A program made the translations under genes and the position numbers. A stretch of 64,000 nucleotides of DNA from Cytophagaceae bacterium ABcell3 (GTDB lineage: Bacteria > Bacteroidota > Bacteroidia > Cytophagales > Cytophagaceae). The stretch is taken from contig CP133159.1 of assembly GCA_030913385.1 (NCBI GenBank), positions 952,584 to 1,016,583 on the forward strand, read 5' to 3'. Shown piece after piece: positions 55,762-64,000 of the stretch (its first letter is position 1; the number at the start of each line of letters is the position of its first letter). The notes beneath the pieces are model-generated. The model did not search any database. It saw only the letters and a list, made by a program, of their open reading frames with translations, and was not told where the DNA came from.

Positions 55762-56451
55762 ATGAAATATAAGATTACACTTTTTGGGGTGTTTTTATGC
55801 AGCATTGCTTTATTGCCTTCTTTTGCACAAAACCCTATTCAATCACATTCATATGTGGTTGGAAAGTATTATTCTGTAATACAGGATGAAATAGTTCCAT
55901 TGTACCACATGGATTCAAGTGAAAATGCAGTTGATATGTCCGACTATGAAATTTTCTTTGGCACTGGTACTTATGAATCTTCAAAAGGGGAAATTAAAGC
56001 AGATGGGGAATATGAAATCGAAGGCGATTCCTTATTTATTGATGGGGAGGGTCAGTTTATTGTGGAGATCAGTGATAATCTGATTACTACCCGCATGCAG
56101 TCCCTTGAGCTGGTGGATCTAGAGGGTACATTGGACACCGCATACCATTATTTACATTTGTACCATAAGAACCTTGCTTTTACAGAAGCAGAAAGAGCGC
56201 AGTTAAATCAGGTTACGTTTTTTCCCAATCCGGCATCTGATATGCTGAATATTAGAACTACAGGAGATGTTCGCATTGGCAGTATAGATATATTTTCTGC
56301 AAAAGGAGAGAAAGTGGGTTCACATATGGTCGATTCTAATAATGGGGACACAGTAATTTCTGTAGATAGGCTGACGAAGGGTGTCTATTTTGTGCACTTG
56401 TTCGATCAAAACCAACAGCAGGTAGTGGTCGAGAGGTTTATTAAACAGTAA
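55762..56451 (+). CDS. T9SS type A sorting domain protein
   Basis: 229 residues with a signal peptide (cleavage near SFAQ) and a T9SS C-terminal domain (VTFFPNPASDMLNIRTTG to VYFVHLFDQNQQQVVVERF). The remaining 125 residues are beta-rich with no known domain (GTYESSKGEIKADGEYEIEG). It is expected to be secreted or surface-attached through the T9SS. It is the second gene of an operon with the propeller protein. Confidence 0.85.
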   Translation: MKYKITLFGVFLCSIALLPSFAQNPIQSHSYVVGKYYSVIQDEIVPLYHMDSSENAVDMSDYEIFFGTGTYESSKGEIKADGEYEIEGDSLFIDGEGQFIVEISDNLITTRMQSLELVDLEGTLDTAYHYLHLYHKNLAFTEAERAQLNQVTFFPNPASDMLNIRTTGDVRIGSIDIFSAKGEKVGSHMVDSNNGDTVISVDRLTKGVYFVHLFDQNQQQVVVERFIKQ

Positions 56452-56474
56452 GGTGTTTTAGCGAAATTAGGGGT

Positions 56475-56525
56475 AGACTTTTTTTGTGGCATATTTACTT
56501 CATATCAGTCGTTTCACTTGCATGA
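56475..56525. repeat. Possible degenerate copy of the dispersed repeat
   Basis: AGACTTTTTTTGTGGCAT, ACTTCATATCAG and CACTTGCAT align loosely (about 70 percent by eye) with the interior of copy A (AGAACTTTCTATTGCGTGGC, ACTTCAAATCAG, CGCTCGCAT). The ends are not recognisable. Confidence 0.3.
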
Positions 56526-56645
56526 ATTTGTAATAGCACTTTAAGTCAAATTGGCAAACTTTAAACCTGCATTTTAGCCACATTTTATTTTAATTGTTTG
56601 GCTAACATTGCGGGCTTTCTAAGAAAGGGCTACTGATAAAAAAGA

Positions 56646-56676
56646 AGAGGCATCCGGTTTTCCGGATGCCTCTTTT
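56646..56676. terminator. Bidirectional Rho-independent terminator
   Basis: A 12-bp perfect stem AGAGGCATCCGG / CCGGATGCCTCT around a 4-nt loop (TTTT reads as part of it), with A- and T-runs on both sides. It lies between the convergent T9SS-protein and subtilisin genes. Confidence 0.93.
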
Positions 56677-56698
56677 GGTATACTTATTAGCTTTTAAA

Positions 56699-59014
56699 TT
56701 ATTGTTTTACCACCGTTAGGTGTTCTACCGTTGTACTGCTGGTTATTTTTAGGATATAAACCCCTGGGGTATAGTTTTCCCCTAAGGAAACGGTTCTTCC
56801 TTTGGGTGTTAGCATTTCTATTTGCTGTCCTTTGCTGTTGGTTACCATGACTGTAACATCTTCTAATCCGCTTGGTATAGCTACATTGATTGCTGAGCTA
56901 AACGGGTTAGGGTATGCAGTTGTTGTCTCCGATTCTTCCAAAGAAGTCGCCGCGCCTTCTAGTGCAATGGTGTCGTCTCCACCTAAACGCATATTGGGCT
57001 GGTTAGGCGAGTTAGAGAAGTATAAAGCATAGTTACCAGACTTTTCTACCAACACAAGGTTGTTTCCGTCCAGTGTTACCCAATAGTCTCCGTCTATGTT
57101 AGCAAACCCTGTGCCTGAACTTATAGAAATTTCAGGGTTGGGCAGGTGCAAAGTGTAAGTTGCAAAATTAGATAGATCAGTGAAATGAGAAGGGTTCCCA
57201 TCGGTAGTTTCCAGTGTTAACTGGTATAACCCATTAGGGTTGTTAGTACTACCCCACCAGTTGAATACAGAGTTGAATACATTGTCCAAGCTAGGTCCAC
57301 CGGTTCCGATAGTGTGTACATTGCTGTACTGGTAGAACCCCTGTGGGATCCCTGTAGGCCTTGGCACATTGAAATGCGCCAATAGGTCGTTTCCGTTATT
57401 GTCATTGGCAGCAAGAACAGCCGCTTCTGCGTCTACCATTCCATAACCTACTTCGGTGTGCCAAGTTCCATTTGTTCTTCCAGCAGTGTTTTGGTAATTG
57501 TAGTTCCCCACTTTTTGTGCGGTTTGCTCTATTATGGTTGCAACCTCACCTTGAGTAAGAGAAGGGTTCTCAGATAACATCAATCCTGCAATGGCAGCAA
57601 CATGTGGGCAAGCCGCAGATGTACCATTAAATGCTTGATTGTAATCACCGTTTCGATACCCATTAGCCCCTTGTCTGTCGGTGGTTGGCACAAGTACCCC
57701 TGGTGCCATTACATCGACCTCTGGCCCAAAACAGCTTCCCCACCAAAACTCAGAGTCGCAAGAGTTTGGATTTGTTCTTTCTCCGCAAGGGCTTATGGCG
57801 CCTACCACTATTATATCTGGGTTCGAATTGGCAGGGTATATTACCGCTGTATTCGGATTTGTGAGGTTGTGGTTGATGTTTCCAGCTGAGAAAACTACTA
57901 CGGTTCCAAGTCCACCTCTTCCGTTTGTTATGGTGTTGTCAATGGCATCATCTAAAATAGCACTTTCATATAGGTTGTGTCCCCATGAGTTACTGATGAC
58001 GGCAGCACCATTTGTCCACGCAAAATTAAACCCATTGGCCAATTGTTGGGGAGCATTTACCGTTACCCATAATGGGTCGCTGATATCCATCAGGGGACAG
58101 TCTGGTGCTATGCCTGCAACACCTATATTGTTGTCTGCTGCAGCACCAATGATTCCTCCGCATGGCATACCGTGGTTGCCCCTGACCGTACTTTCGTCTC
58201 CTGTAGGGGTGTCATAACTAAAAGGAGACAAGTTTGGCAAGTCTGGATGGTTTCTCTCCATTCCATGGTCTATTACTGCAATCGTAACGTCACCATTTCC
58301 GGTAGACAATTCTCTGGCTTCGCAAAGTTTGATGTCAACACCACTGCCAGGGTTGTTGGAGTTGTTGTTCAAACCCCACTGGTTGTCGAAGAATGGATCG
58401 TTTGTGCATACTTCTAAGGGCTTTAATGGAACAAAGTCGGGTTCTGCAGCTTCGAAAACATTGCTTTCATACAAACTGTTGGCTATTTCCAAAGATGTTC
58501 CTGTACTGTGTTCATTACAAGCGAGGGTGTACCAGAGAGGCATGAATTCATTGCTGCCTACGATGTCGACCTTATGCTTTTTTGCTGCCTGCTCAAGTGC
58601 TTGAAGGTCATTTTTATGTTTAAGTTTTACATAAAGAAGGTTTGACAGCACAGCTTCGGCATTTGTTGAAGAAACATAGGCAGGAGCTTCATAAGCAATT
58701 TCTTCTCGATTAGACAACCTGCTATTTTTTTGTTTTGTTTCAACAATTGCCCACTGAGGCATTTTGGGCACCCGTCCTTTGTATGGGGTAATGCCTGCTA
58801 ACGCTTCTGTTCCACTCGCTTTTACATCTACGTCCCCTAACGCTTTTTGTCGTCTTTCCGGTGTAATGTTTTCATTTTTGAAAAGGACAAATCTCTGATC
58901 GTCTTTGCGGGTCAGGGGCATTTTTTCCCCTTTGTACCAATAATATTCTGACTGTGCGAGGACTGTGTTAAACAGTCCCGCACAGAGGAGTAAGAGTAAA
59001 AAAGTTTTTCTCAT
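56699..59014 (-). CDS. S8 family subtilisin-like serine peptidase, T9SS secreted
   Basis: 771 residues. A signal peptide (1-20) and a propeptide region (about 21-200) precede the catalytic domain. The triad is Asp249 (VTIAVIDHGMERNHPD), His281 (GNHGMPCGGIIGA) and Ser466 (FNGTSAACPHVA), with the oxyanion Asn379 (FSAGNINH). A linker of about 180 residues and a T9SS sorting domain (AYPNPFSSAINVAIPSG to VEHLTVVKQ) complete it. It is an extracellular protease, probably degrading environmental proteins. Confidence 0.95.
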   Translation of the reverse strand: MRKTFLLLLLCAGLFNTVLAQSEYYWYKGEKMPLTRKDDQRFVLFKNENITPERRQKALGDVDVKASGTEALAGITPYKGRVPKMPQWAIVETKQKNSRLSNREEIAYEAPAYVSSTNAEAVLSNLLYVKLKHKNDLQALEQAAKKHKVDIVGSNEFMPLWYTLACNEHSTGTSLEIANSLYESNVFEAAEPDFVPLKPLEVCTNDPFFDNQWGLNNNSNNPGSGVDIKLCEARELSTGNGDVTIAVIDHGMERNHPDLPNLSPFSYDTPTGDESTVRGNHGMPCGGIIGAAADNNIGVAGIAPDCPLMDISDPLWVTVNAPQQLANGFNFAWTNGAAVISNSWGHNLYESAILDDAIDNTITNGRGGLGTVVVFSAGNINHNLTNPNTAVIYPANSNPDIIVVGAISPCGERTNPNSCDSEFWWGSCFGPEVDVMAPGVLVPTTDRQGANGYRNGDYNQAFNGTSAACPHVAAIAGLMLSENPSLTQGEVATIIEQTAQKVGNYNYQNTAGRTNGTWHTEVGYGMVDAEAAVLAANDNNGNDLLAHFNVPRPTGIPQGFYQYSNVHTIGTGGPSLDNVFNSVFNWWGSTNNPNGLYQLTLETTDGNPSHFTDLSNFATYTLHLPNPEISISSGTGFANIDGDYWVTLDGNNLVLVEKSGNYALYFSNSPNQPNMRLGGDDTIALEGAATSLEESETTTAYPNPFSSAINVAIPSGLEDVTVMVTNSKGQQIEMLTPKGRTVSLGENYTPGVYILKITSSTTVEHLTVVKQ

Positions 59015-59346
59015 TTTTTTTAAATGTTAGTTGTAAAAAGTGTCCAAACTATTGGATAAAAAAGTGACCGGTATAATTTATCCCGATAGCTTAAATGTCA
59101 AATATACTTGAAGTTATTGGTTGCCAACATGTAAATGTATTAACGTGTGTCGTGGGTGCATCAATGGTGCATTTGGGTGTATAACCGTTATACTTGATTG
59201 CTAGTTTTGTACGTGAGGGATTGGGAAGCGGCTTACTGGTTTTTATAGTGGTTGTTGTGAGGGTCCAAATTGTTGCTTTCTTGTATCAGTTGCTGACGAA
59301 AGGTTTTTGTCGCAGGTTATTTTTTATAAGGGGTAGATTAAAGAAA
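59015..59346. other. Intergenic region, nothing recognised
   Basis: About 330 bases hold the presumed promoter of the subtilisin gene. One half-copy of the palindrome TCCCGATAGC occurs at about 59081. No gene or strong structure was found until the terminator at 59347. Confidence 0.6.
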
Positions 59347-59380
59347 AAGCTCTTGGCAATCCTGCCAAGAGCTTTTGAAA
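59347..59380. terminator. Rho-independent terminator
   Basis: The perfect stem AAAAGCTCTTGGCA / TGCCAAGAGCTTTT, with a 4-nt loop, lies a few bases beyond the stop of the following minus-strand gene. Confidence 0.9.
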
Positions 59381-59382
59381 AA

Positions 59383-60006
59383 TTACTTTTTTCTCTGCTT
59401 TCTTTGAAACTTTCGATAATCTTTGCCGCTAGCTTTCATGGCTCTATAAACTGAGCTTGCCCAGTAGTTTCTAAAGCCAAAGCCTGTGACCAATTGTTCG
59501 TATTTCTTGGTCCATAAAATTTCTTTGGATGCTATATCAAAAAATACTACATGGATATGCCCTGTGGCTTGGGTTTTATTTAAGGCCTCTACAACATACA
59601 AAATTCCTGTACCCGTAGTGTGTTGCTCAGAAACATATTCTCGCACGACTTTCTCTAGTTGTCCCTCTTCAAAAGTAAAAAAATCATCAATAATTGATTC
59701 ATCCATATTAATGCTTTTGTTCCTCTCCTTTACCACGCTTAGGTCATGACGCACTTTTGGCAGCTTGTAGTATTTTTCTAGGTTATATTTTTTAGGTTCA
59801 CTGAGTACAAGGTTATTGATTGCAGGAAAGTATGTGTCTCGTATTTTCTCGGGATCTGAGAAACCATAAGAGCCAATTAATCTTGCGTTTGAGAAATCTA
59901 TTCCAAACCAAATTACATTCTGCTCCTTGTCTTGAACGTCGTCAGTGACTTTAAAAGACATTAAGAGAAAAGCGAGTAAGGCAATTAGTGAAACTTGTTT
60001 TTTCAT
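59383..60006 (-). CDS. Exported protein, hypothetical
   Basis: 207 residues with a signal peptide (MKKQVSLIALLAFLLMSFKV) and a basic C-terminus (KDYRKFQRKQRKK). The body has a regular alpha/beta look (VIWFGIDFSNARLIGSYGF ... GTGILYVVEALNKT ... HVVFFDIASKEILWTKKY). This is similar to uncharacterised Bacteroidota envelope proteins. No function can be assigned. Confidence 0.7.
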   Translation of the reverse strand: MKKQVSLIALLAFLLMSFKVTDDVQDKEQNVIWFGIDFSNARLIGSYGFSDPEKIRDTYFPAINNLVLSEPKKYNLEKYYKLPKVRHDLSVVKERNKSINMDESIIDDFFTFEEGQLEKVVREYVSEQHTTGTGILYVVEALNKTQATGHIHVVFFDIASKEILWTKKYEQLVTGFGFRNYWASSVYRAMKASGKDYRKFQRKQRKK

Positions 60007-60092
60007 ATTAATGGTTTTTTAAAAAAGGTTGTATTTTTAAAAATATGTATGTGGTGCATAAAGAAAGTATAGTAATTCATGTCGCTGTCGGT

Positions 60093-61403
60093 TTAGCAGG
60101 ATTGCTTGTTTCTTTTATCAATAAACCTTATTGGCTTTCTGCTTGTGCCGGGAAACATTAGTTTGTGTACCTCCTCCTCGGAAGCTGGTATAAGCTGTGG
60201 CGTCACGCGTGCTTTAACTTTAAATTGATCTATCAGACTTTTTAAGTTCATAGCCTCGGTTCCGTGAAATATGATTTTTATATCATCATTGTTAAATTCA
60301 TTGGATGAGACTTCAATAACATAAGATTTGACAAAAGGGGCATTGTCCATAATATCTGCCAATACCGAGGGGAACAGGGTAGTGCCTTTGTACTTGATCA
60401 TTTGGTTTTTCCTGCAAATAATTGGCCCTAGTCTATAAGTGGTTCTGCCGCAGGAGCAAGGTTCAACATGCTTTCTGCATATATCGCCTGTTCTGAACCT
60501 GATCAGTGGCATTCCTTCTACGCCAAGGGTGGTAATGGTTAATTCTCCGGCATCGCCAGGTTGTACTTCGTTATCGTTTTCATCTAATAGTTCTGTAATA
60601 ATCAGTTCTGGGTGAAAATGCCCTCCTTTCCCAGCTTCACATTCCGTAAAGGCGGTAGCCATTTCAGTAGATGCGTAAGTGGAGAATAGCTTAATATCCC
60701 ATTTTTTCTTGATTTTTTCCCCAAGAAGGTTCAGGTTGAAATCATCTTTTCTGATAGGTTCGCCTATACAAATTGCTTTTTCTACCGAAGAGCTTTTATA
60801 GTCTATGTTGTTTTCCTCTGCATACTGAACTAGTTTATTCAGAAAAGAGGGGACAATGATGAGGGTGGTTGGCTGAACTTCTTCTATTGTTTTCCATTGC
60901 AACTCCGGTAGTCCGGGCCCTACCCTGACCATACCAGCCTTAAGCATTCTGGCACCCATAACATATGCTAGCCCAGCCATAAACTGACGGTCTGCCGTTG
61001 TGGTCAGTTGATATAGCTCTTCAGACCCTGGATTGGCGCAGCCCAAGGAAAGATATTCATTGTAAGCCACACGTTGCAAATCGTTTTCCGTTAGTGGAAT
61101 GGTAACAGGTTTTCCTTCCGTGCCTGATGTGCTGCAATAATCAAGTATGGAAGAGCGCTCAACGCAAATAAACTCATTGGTGCAAGATTGAAGTTCTTGT
61201 TTGCCAATAGAAGGTATAAGTGCTAAATCCGCTAGTGATTGAATGTTCTTGGGATTTATTTTATGCTTTTGAAAGTGTTTCTTATAAAAAGTAGATTTTT
61301 CATAAAGATATAAAAGCTGTTTTTGGAGCAAATGTGCCTGAAAACTTTCTATTTCGTGCTGCGATGCTTTTTCTATGTCAGGAATTGGCATTTTTTTGAT
61401 CAT
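60093..61403 (-). CDS. Phenylacetate-CoA-ligase-like adenylate-forming enzyme
   Basis: 436 residues. The ATP-binding signature YCSTSGTEGKPVTIPL (about 112-127) and the LIRFRTGDICRKHVEPCSCGRT block, with its Cys-rich CSCGR, are typical of PaaK-like AMP-dependent ligases. It activates a carboxylic acid as acyl-AMP and probably transfers it to CoA or a carrier; the acid is unknown. Its start overlaps the upstream C45-type gene by 26 bp, or 14 bp if the second Met (61391) is used, so the two are an operon. Confidence 0.88.
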   Translation of the reverse strand: MIKKMPIPDIEKASQHEIESFQAHLLQKQLLYLYEKSTFYKKHFQKHKINPKNIQSLADLALIPSIGKQELQSCTNEFICVERSSILDYCSTSGTEGKPVTIPLTENDLQRVAYNEYLSLGCANPGSEELYQLTTTADRQFMAGLAYVMGARMLKAGMVRVGPGLPELQWKTIEEVQPTTLIIVPSFLNKLVQYAEENNIDYKSSSVEKAICIGEPIRKDDFNLNLLGEKIKKKWDIKLFSTYASTEMATAFTECEAGKGGHFHPELIITELLDENDNEVQPGDAGELTITTLGVEGMPLIRFRTGDICRKHVEPCSCGRTTYRLGPIICRKNQMIKYKGTTLFPSVLADIMDNAPFVKSYVIEVSSNEFNNDDIKIIFHGTEAMNLKSLIDQFKVKARVTPQLIPASEEEVHKLMFPGTSRKPIRFIDKRNKQSC

Positions 61404-63075
61404 TTAATTTCTCCAAACATAATTTTAAGCTTTCTTCCATATGCTTTTTTTCACTTACCCTTGCAATTTCTAATGTCAAACCTTTTTCGTAAAAGTATTT
61501 TGCTTTTTCCCAGTTTTTAAGGGTTTTATAATAGTTGCCAAGGTAATAATAAGTCAAGAAGCAGTTTGGGTTGCTGTTTTCAAAAGCCTGCAATTCATCT
61601 TCTGAGAAAGGGTCGCCCTTGCCAGCAAGTATAAAGTTCTGCAATAGGTCTCTATATTTTGCAAAAACTTCATATTGCTCATACTCTTTGGTAAGGAGGA
61701 AAGTGTCTGCAGGAATATGCAGCGAGTCGGCAGCTTGGAATGAGCTTGGGCTTTCTGAACGGCTCATATCAAAGACCTCGTTAAGGTCGTAAGTTACAAA
61801 CGCTCCTAACTGATAGGGTGCGCATGATACCCAAACTTTTAAATCTTCAGGTGCGAAAATTATCCCATGGTGGGCAATCAATTGGTTAATGGCTTTTTCA
61901 TTTCCTAGCCCCAAATTTTTATTGTCAATTCCACTTCTGTCCCTAAGAATGGTGGCAGCATCCTTGGCGTTTAGTGGGCTAAGGCTATCTATGAGCTGCT
62001 CGGTTTTTGCATACCTGTAAACAGATACTTCTTCATCAATATACTCTTGGTTGAGGGGATCGTTGAAAAGTTCTTTGCTTTGGAAATGGTTTGTAATGAC
62101 CATATAGGTGGTGTCAGAGAAGTGCAAAGCAGTGTTTTGGGGTGATTTTTCAATTAACCCGACCTTCCCGTCGGCTTTAGACCCTATTAAAAACGTTTCT
62201 GCTACAAATGACTCATAGTTTGAAGCTATAGTATAAGCTTCTTCAATATTTGAGGCGTACTGCAATATTTGTCTGGCAATAAGGGAAACCGGTGTTTTGC
62301 CCTTTGTGGGAATTTCAGACTTGGCCGAGTTTAGGGTTATAGTCAACCCTTTTTCGTTCATGCCAGATACCACCCCACTAAAGCCTGCCCAAGTAACAGA
62401 CATAAATTTATATCCGCTATCAGGCTTGTAGAAAGCTACTATTTTATCGCGGGAAAATGGTTCGCCAAAGTAAAAGTCGAAATTTCTGCCGATAAGAAGC
62501 TTGTTGTCTTCAGAACTTTCTCCCCAAGTGGCAAAGGACGTACATCCGACCAAGTTCATATTTTGGAGTGCATGTCCAATATCATGGGCGCCATGGTAGC
62601 TTAAAGACCGGTGGTATTTAGGGGCAATGTAGTCAAATAGATCATCCATATATGCCGCAGCTCCGTAAATTTCCAACAAAGTTTCTTCAGGCACATATTT
62701 GTCTAGATCGCGATTAAACCAAGCAACGAGGTACTTTAAGAAGTTGAGGTATTTTTCAGAGGGTATCCGGTTCTTGATTTCGCCAATAAAAGCACTTTCT
62801 TTTTCTTTCATTAAGTGCTGTGCCAACGCTCCAAAGGCCACACCTCTTTGGTACGGCTTTCCTTCCAGATATATCTCCCATAGACCTTGATGGTTCTTAA
62901 TCAGTAGATTGTTGCCATATCTATATTGATTGGCATCAATTCTTTCAAGGTCTTCTGATATGTTGTCATCACTTGACGGCAGGGGTGGAACCATTCTTAC
63001 AGAAAAATAAAAAATGGTAAGACACAAAAGAATTGTGGCGCCCAAACCCCAGGCAAGATATTTTAAAATCCTCAT
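61378..63075 (-). CDS. C45 family Ntn-hydrolase/acyltransferase with C-terminal TPR-like repeat
   Basis: 565 residues. One N-terminal membrane anchor (about 6-27) is followed by the C45 (acyl-CoA:6-aminopenicillanate acyltransferase) fold. The expected autocatalytic Cys178 is in LVGCTSFATWG, followed by LIGRNFDFYFG and WAGFSGVVSGMNEKGLTITLNS. The last 60 residues form a TPR-like pair of helices (FLTYYYLGNYYKTLKNWEKA). It probably faces the periplasm and cleaves or transfers an acyl amide. Paired PaaK-like ligases suggest a small acyl-modification pathway. Confidence 0.85.
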   Translation of the reverse strand: MRILKYLAWGLGATILLCLTIFYFSVRMVPPLPSSDDNISEDLERIDANQYRYGNNLLIKNHQGLWEIYLEGKPYQRGVAFGALAQHLMKEKESAFIGEIKNRIPSEKYLNFLKYLVAWFNRDLDKYVPEETLLEIYGAAAYMDDLFDYIAPKYHRSLSYHGAHDIGHALQNMNLVGCTSFATWGESSEDNKLLIGRNFDFYFGEPFSRDKIVAFYKPDSGYKFMSVTWAGFSGVVSGMNEKGLTITLNSAKSEIPTKGKTPVSLIARQILQYASNIEEAYTIASNYESFVAETFLIGSKADGKVGLIEKSPQNTALHFSDTTYMVITNHFQSKELFNDPLNQEYIDEEVSVYRYAKTEQLIDSLSPLNAKDAATILRDRSGIDNKNLGLGNEKAINQLIAHHGIIFAPEDLKVWVSCAPYQLGAFVTYDLNEVFDMSRSESPSSFQAADSLHIPADTFLLTKEYEQYEVFAKYRDLLQNFILAGKGDPFSEDELQAFENSNPNCFLTYYYLGNYYKTLKNWEKAKYFYEKGLTLEIARVSEKKHMEESLKLCLEKLNDQKNANS

Positions 63076-63600
63076 AAACTGCTTGTATACTATAAGTAAA
63101 ATTAGAAAAAGCAGGGGAATATTGTGACTAGAGGCAAGATTATTTCAAAAATATGATTACCAGTTTAAGTCTCTAGGAAGTAATAAGTTTTTATTTGTAT
63201 GATAATATGCTCTTTATACTGCCATCCTTTAAATGGCGGTATGCGCTATTGGTAGATAATAAAGCGGCCATTGATGAAATTGCGTTAAGAACTTTATAAG
63301 CATGAAGCGGCCAAAAAATTTGCTGTTTGAGCCCGACGCCAGGAGGGTGAGTTTCATCCCGATAGCTATCGGGATAGCGTAATGGTTATAAAGTTTAGCA
63401 AATTTCATCACAGGCCTTGACTTTTTTGCTTACTTTTTTTGTCTAAGAAAAAAAGTAAGGCCCTGCCGGCGAGGCAAAAAGTTACTAAACGAGCCTATGT
63501 AAGCTAATAAAACATAAGGTATCTAAATGGGTAACCCTAATTTCAAAAATATGCCGTTGTAAACGGAGGATAAGGTTGAAACTACTGCTTTTTTGTAGGT
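63076..63600. repeat. Gap with palindromic/structured sequence
   Basis: 525 bases without a gene. They contain a perfect 20-bp palindrome, ATCCCGATAGCTATCGGGAT (63356-63375). A 12-bp inverted repeat (CTTACTTTTTTT, 63429-63440 with 63448-63459) follows, and then a GC-rich tail. The arrangement looks like a dispersed intergenic element of Cytophagales genomes; that is recollection, and no second full copy is in this window. Confidence 0.5.
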
Positions 63601-64000
63601 TTACTTGTATACGTCAGGGTCTATTTCTTTTCCCATAGTTCCCCGTAGCCGCTCAAAAAAGCTTTCTTTTTCAGTGAGAGGAGTAAAGTCCTTCACAAAT
63701 GCCCGGGAAGGATCGATGTTCGGGGTGTGCATTTGCAGCGTTTCTAGGGTGTCAAAAACTATGGGGAGAAAATCTACCTCAATATCATTTTTTCTTGCAA
63801 AGCGCCGTAATGCAAAGTTTTGAACCGGGTCTGTGGCCAACGCTATCTTTTCAAGTCCATTTTTTCGGGCAAGCCGATGGGAGTAGTATAAGTTTTCTGT
63901 ACTGTGTTCCGCAAGAGTGTCGGTCAGGATATCCTCTTCTGGAATGCCCAGTGCCATAGCATACTCTTTCATTATCTTACTTTCAACGTATGGCGAGTAA
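63601..64000 (-). CDS. YdcF/DUF218 (ElyC/SanA) family protein, 5' truncated by window edge
   Basis: The frame is open from the right edge (reading YSPYVESKIMKEYAMALGIP) to the stop at 63601, 133 residues in total. So the Met at 63972 is internal, not the start. The DUF218 C-terminal signatures AEHSTENLYYSHRLARK and KIALATDPVQNFALRRFARK are present. Related proteins act in envelope biogenesis. The N-terminal membrane and YdcF GG motif lie outside the window. Confidence 0.85.
   Translation of the reverse strand, partial: YSPYVESKIMKEYAMALGIPEEDILTDTLAEHSTENLYYSHRLARKNGLEKIALATDPVQNFALRRFARKNDIEVDFLPIVFDTLETLQMHTPNIDPSRAFVKDFTPLTEKESFFERLRGTMGKEIDPDVYK

Noticed and set aside
63229-63411. 60-codon minus-strand frame
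   Set aside because: It lies over the palindrome and repeat-like sequence and has no protein features.

Overview
The window is a stretch of Bacteroidota chromosome. It most resembles a gliding, marine-type member of the Cytophagales, though that rank is inference. Supporting signs are type IX secretion (T9SS) C-terminal sorting domains on several secreted proteins, a PorP/SprF-family protein, many lipoproteins with Bacteroidota-style lipoboxes, low GC with weak Shine-Dalgarno sites, and promoter-like TTG/TTTG motifs. No rRNA operon, tRNA or complete insertion sequence was recognised.

Layout. 0-6 kb: a truncated MtfA-like peptidase, lipoproteins, a collagen-like lipoprotein, and a MATE plus sodium/solute symporter pair. 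6.3-16.3 kb: a 2323-residue surface protein with 18 tandem 96-residue Ig-like domains and a T9SS tail, preceded by a three-gene cassette (formyltransferase fold, phage-tail-collar protein, leaderless periplasmic-binding-protein fold). 16.7-31.2 kb: uvrA, a lytic transglycosylase, a LOG-family protein, a TIGR01777 epimerase, an SNF2 helicase, cytochrome c, an ECF sigma/anti-sigma/PorP-SprF operon and a transglutaminase-like protein. 31.3-40.4 kb: two AraC-type regulators, three VOC/PhnB-like proteins, DUF4256 and DUF1801 proteins, a Tat-signalled oxidoreductase, a hydrolase, a phosphoribosyltransferase, a phosphoesterase and a frameshifted outer-membrane protein.

40.6-52.0 kb is the accessory core: a type II-C CRISPR-Cas locus. 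It has a complete cas9 with all catalytic residues, cas1 and cas2 on the minus strand. A tracrRNA diverges from cas9 on the plus strand. The array has 49 full 47-bp repeats plus a degenerate first repeat and runs convergently toward cas2. Two things are unusual. A hicBA toxin-antitoxin pair sits at the decayed end of the array, with CRISPR-repeat fragments on both sides; one of these is a degenerate repeat-29-bp spacer-repeat unit that keeps exactly the tracrRNA-pairing bases. Also, two small decayed genes, one an MNT/AbiEii-type nucleotidyltransferase, lie between cas9 and cas1 with overlapping stop/start codons.

52.2-64 kb: a possible 5S-rRNA-like remnant with a strong terminator, a GNAT acetyltransferase, a secreted propeller protein with a T9SS partner, a T9SS subtilisin, a C45 Ntn-hydrolase overlapping a PaaK-like adenylating enzyme, and a YdcF/DUF218 gene cut by the right edge. 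A structured element of about 165 bp with terminal inverted repeats recurs at 16.4, 22.8 and 29.7 kb.
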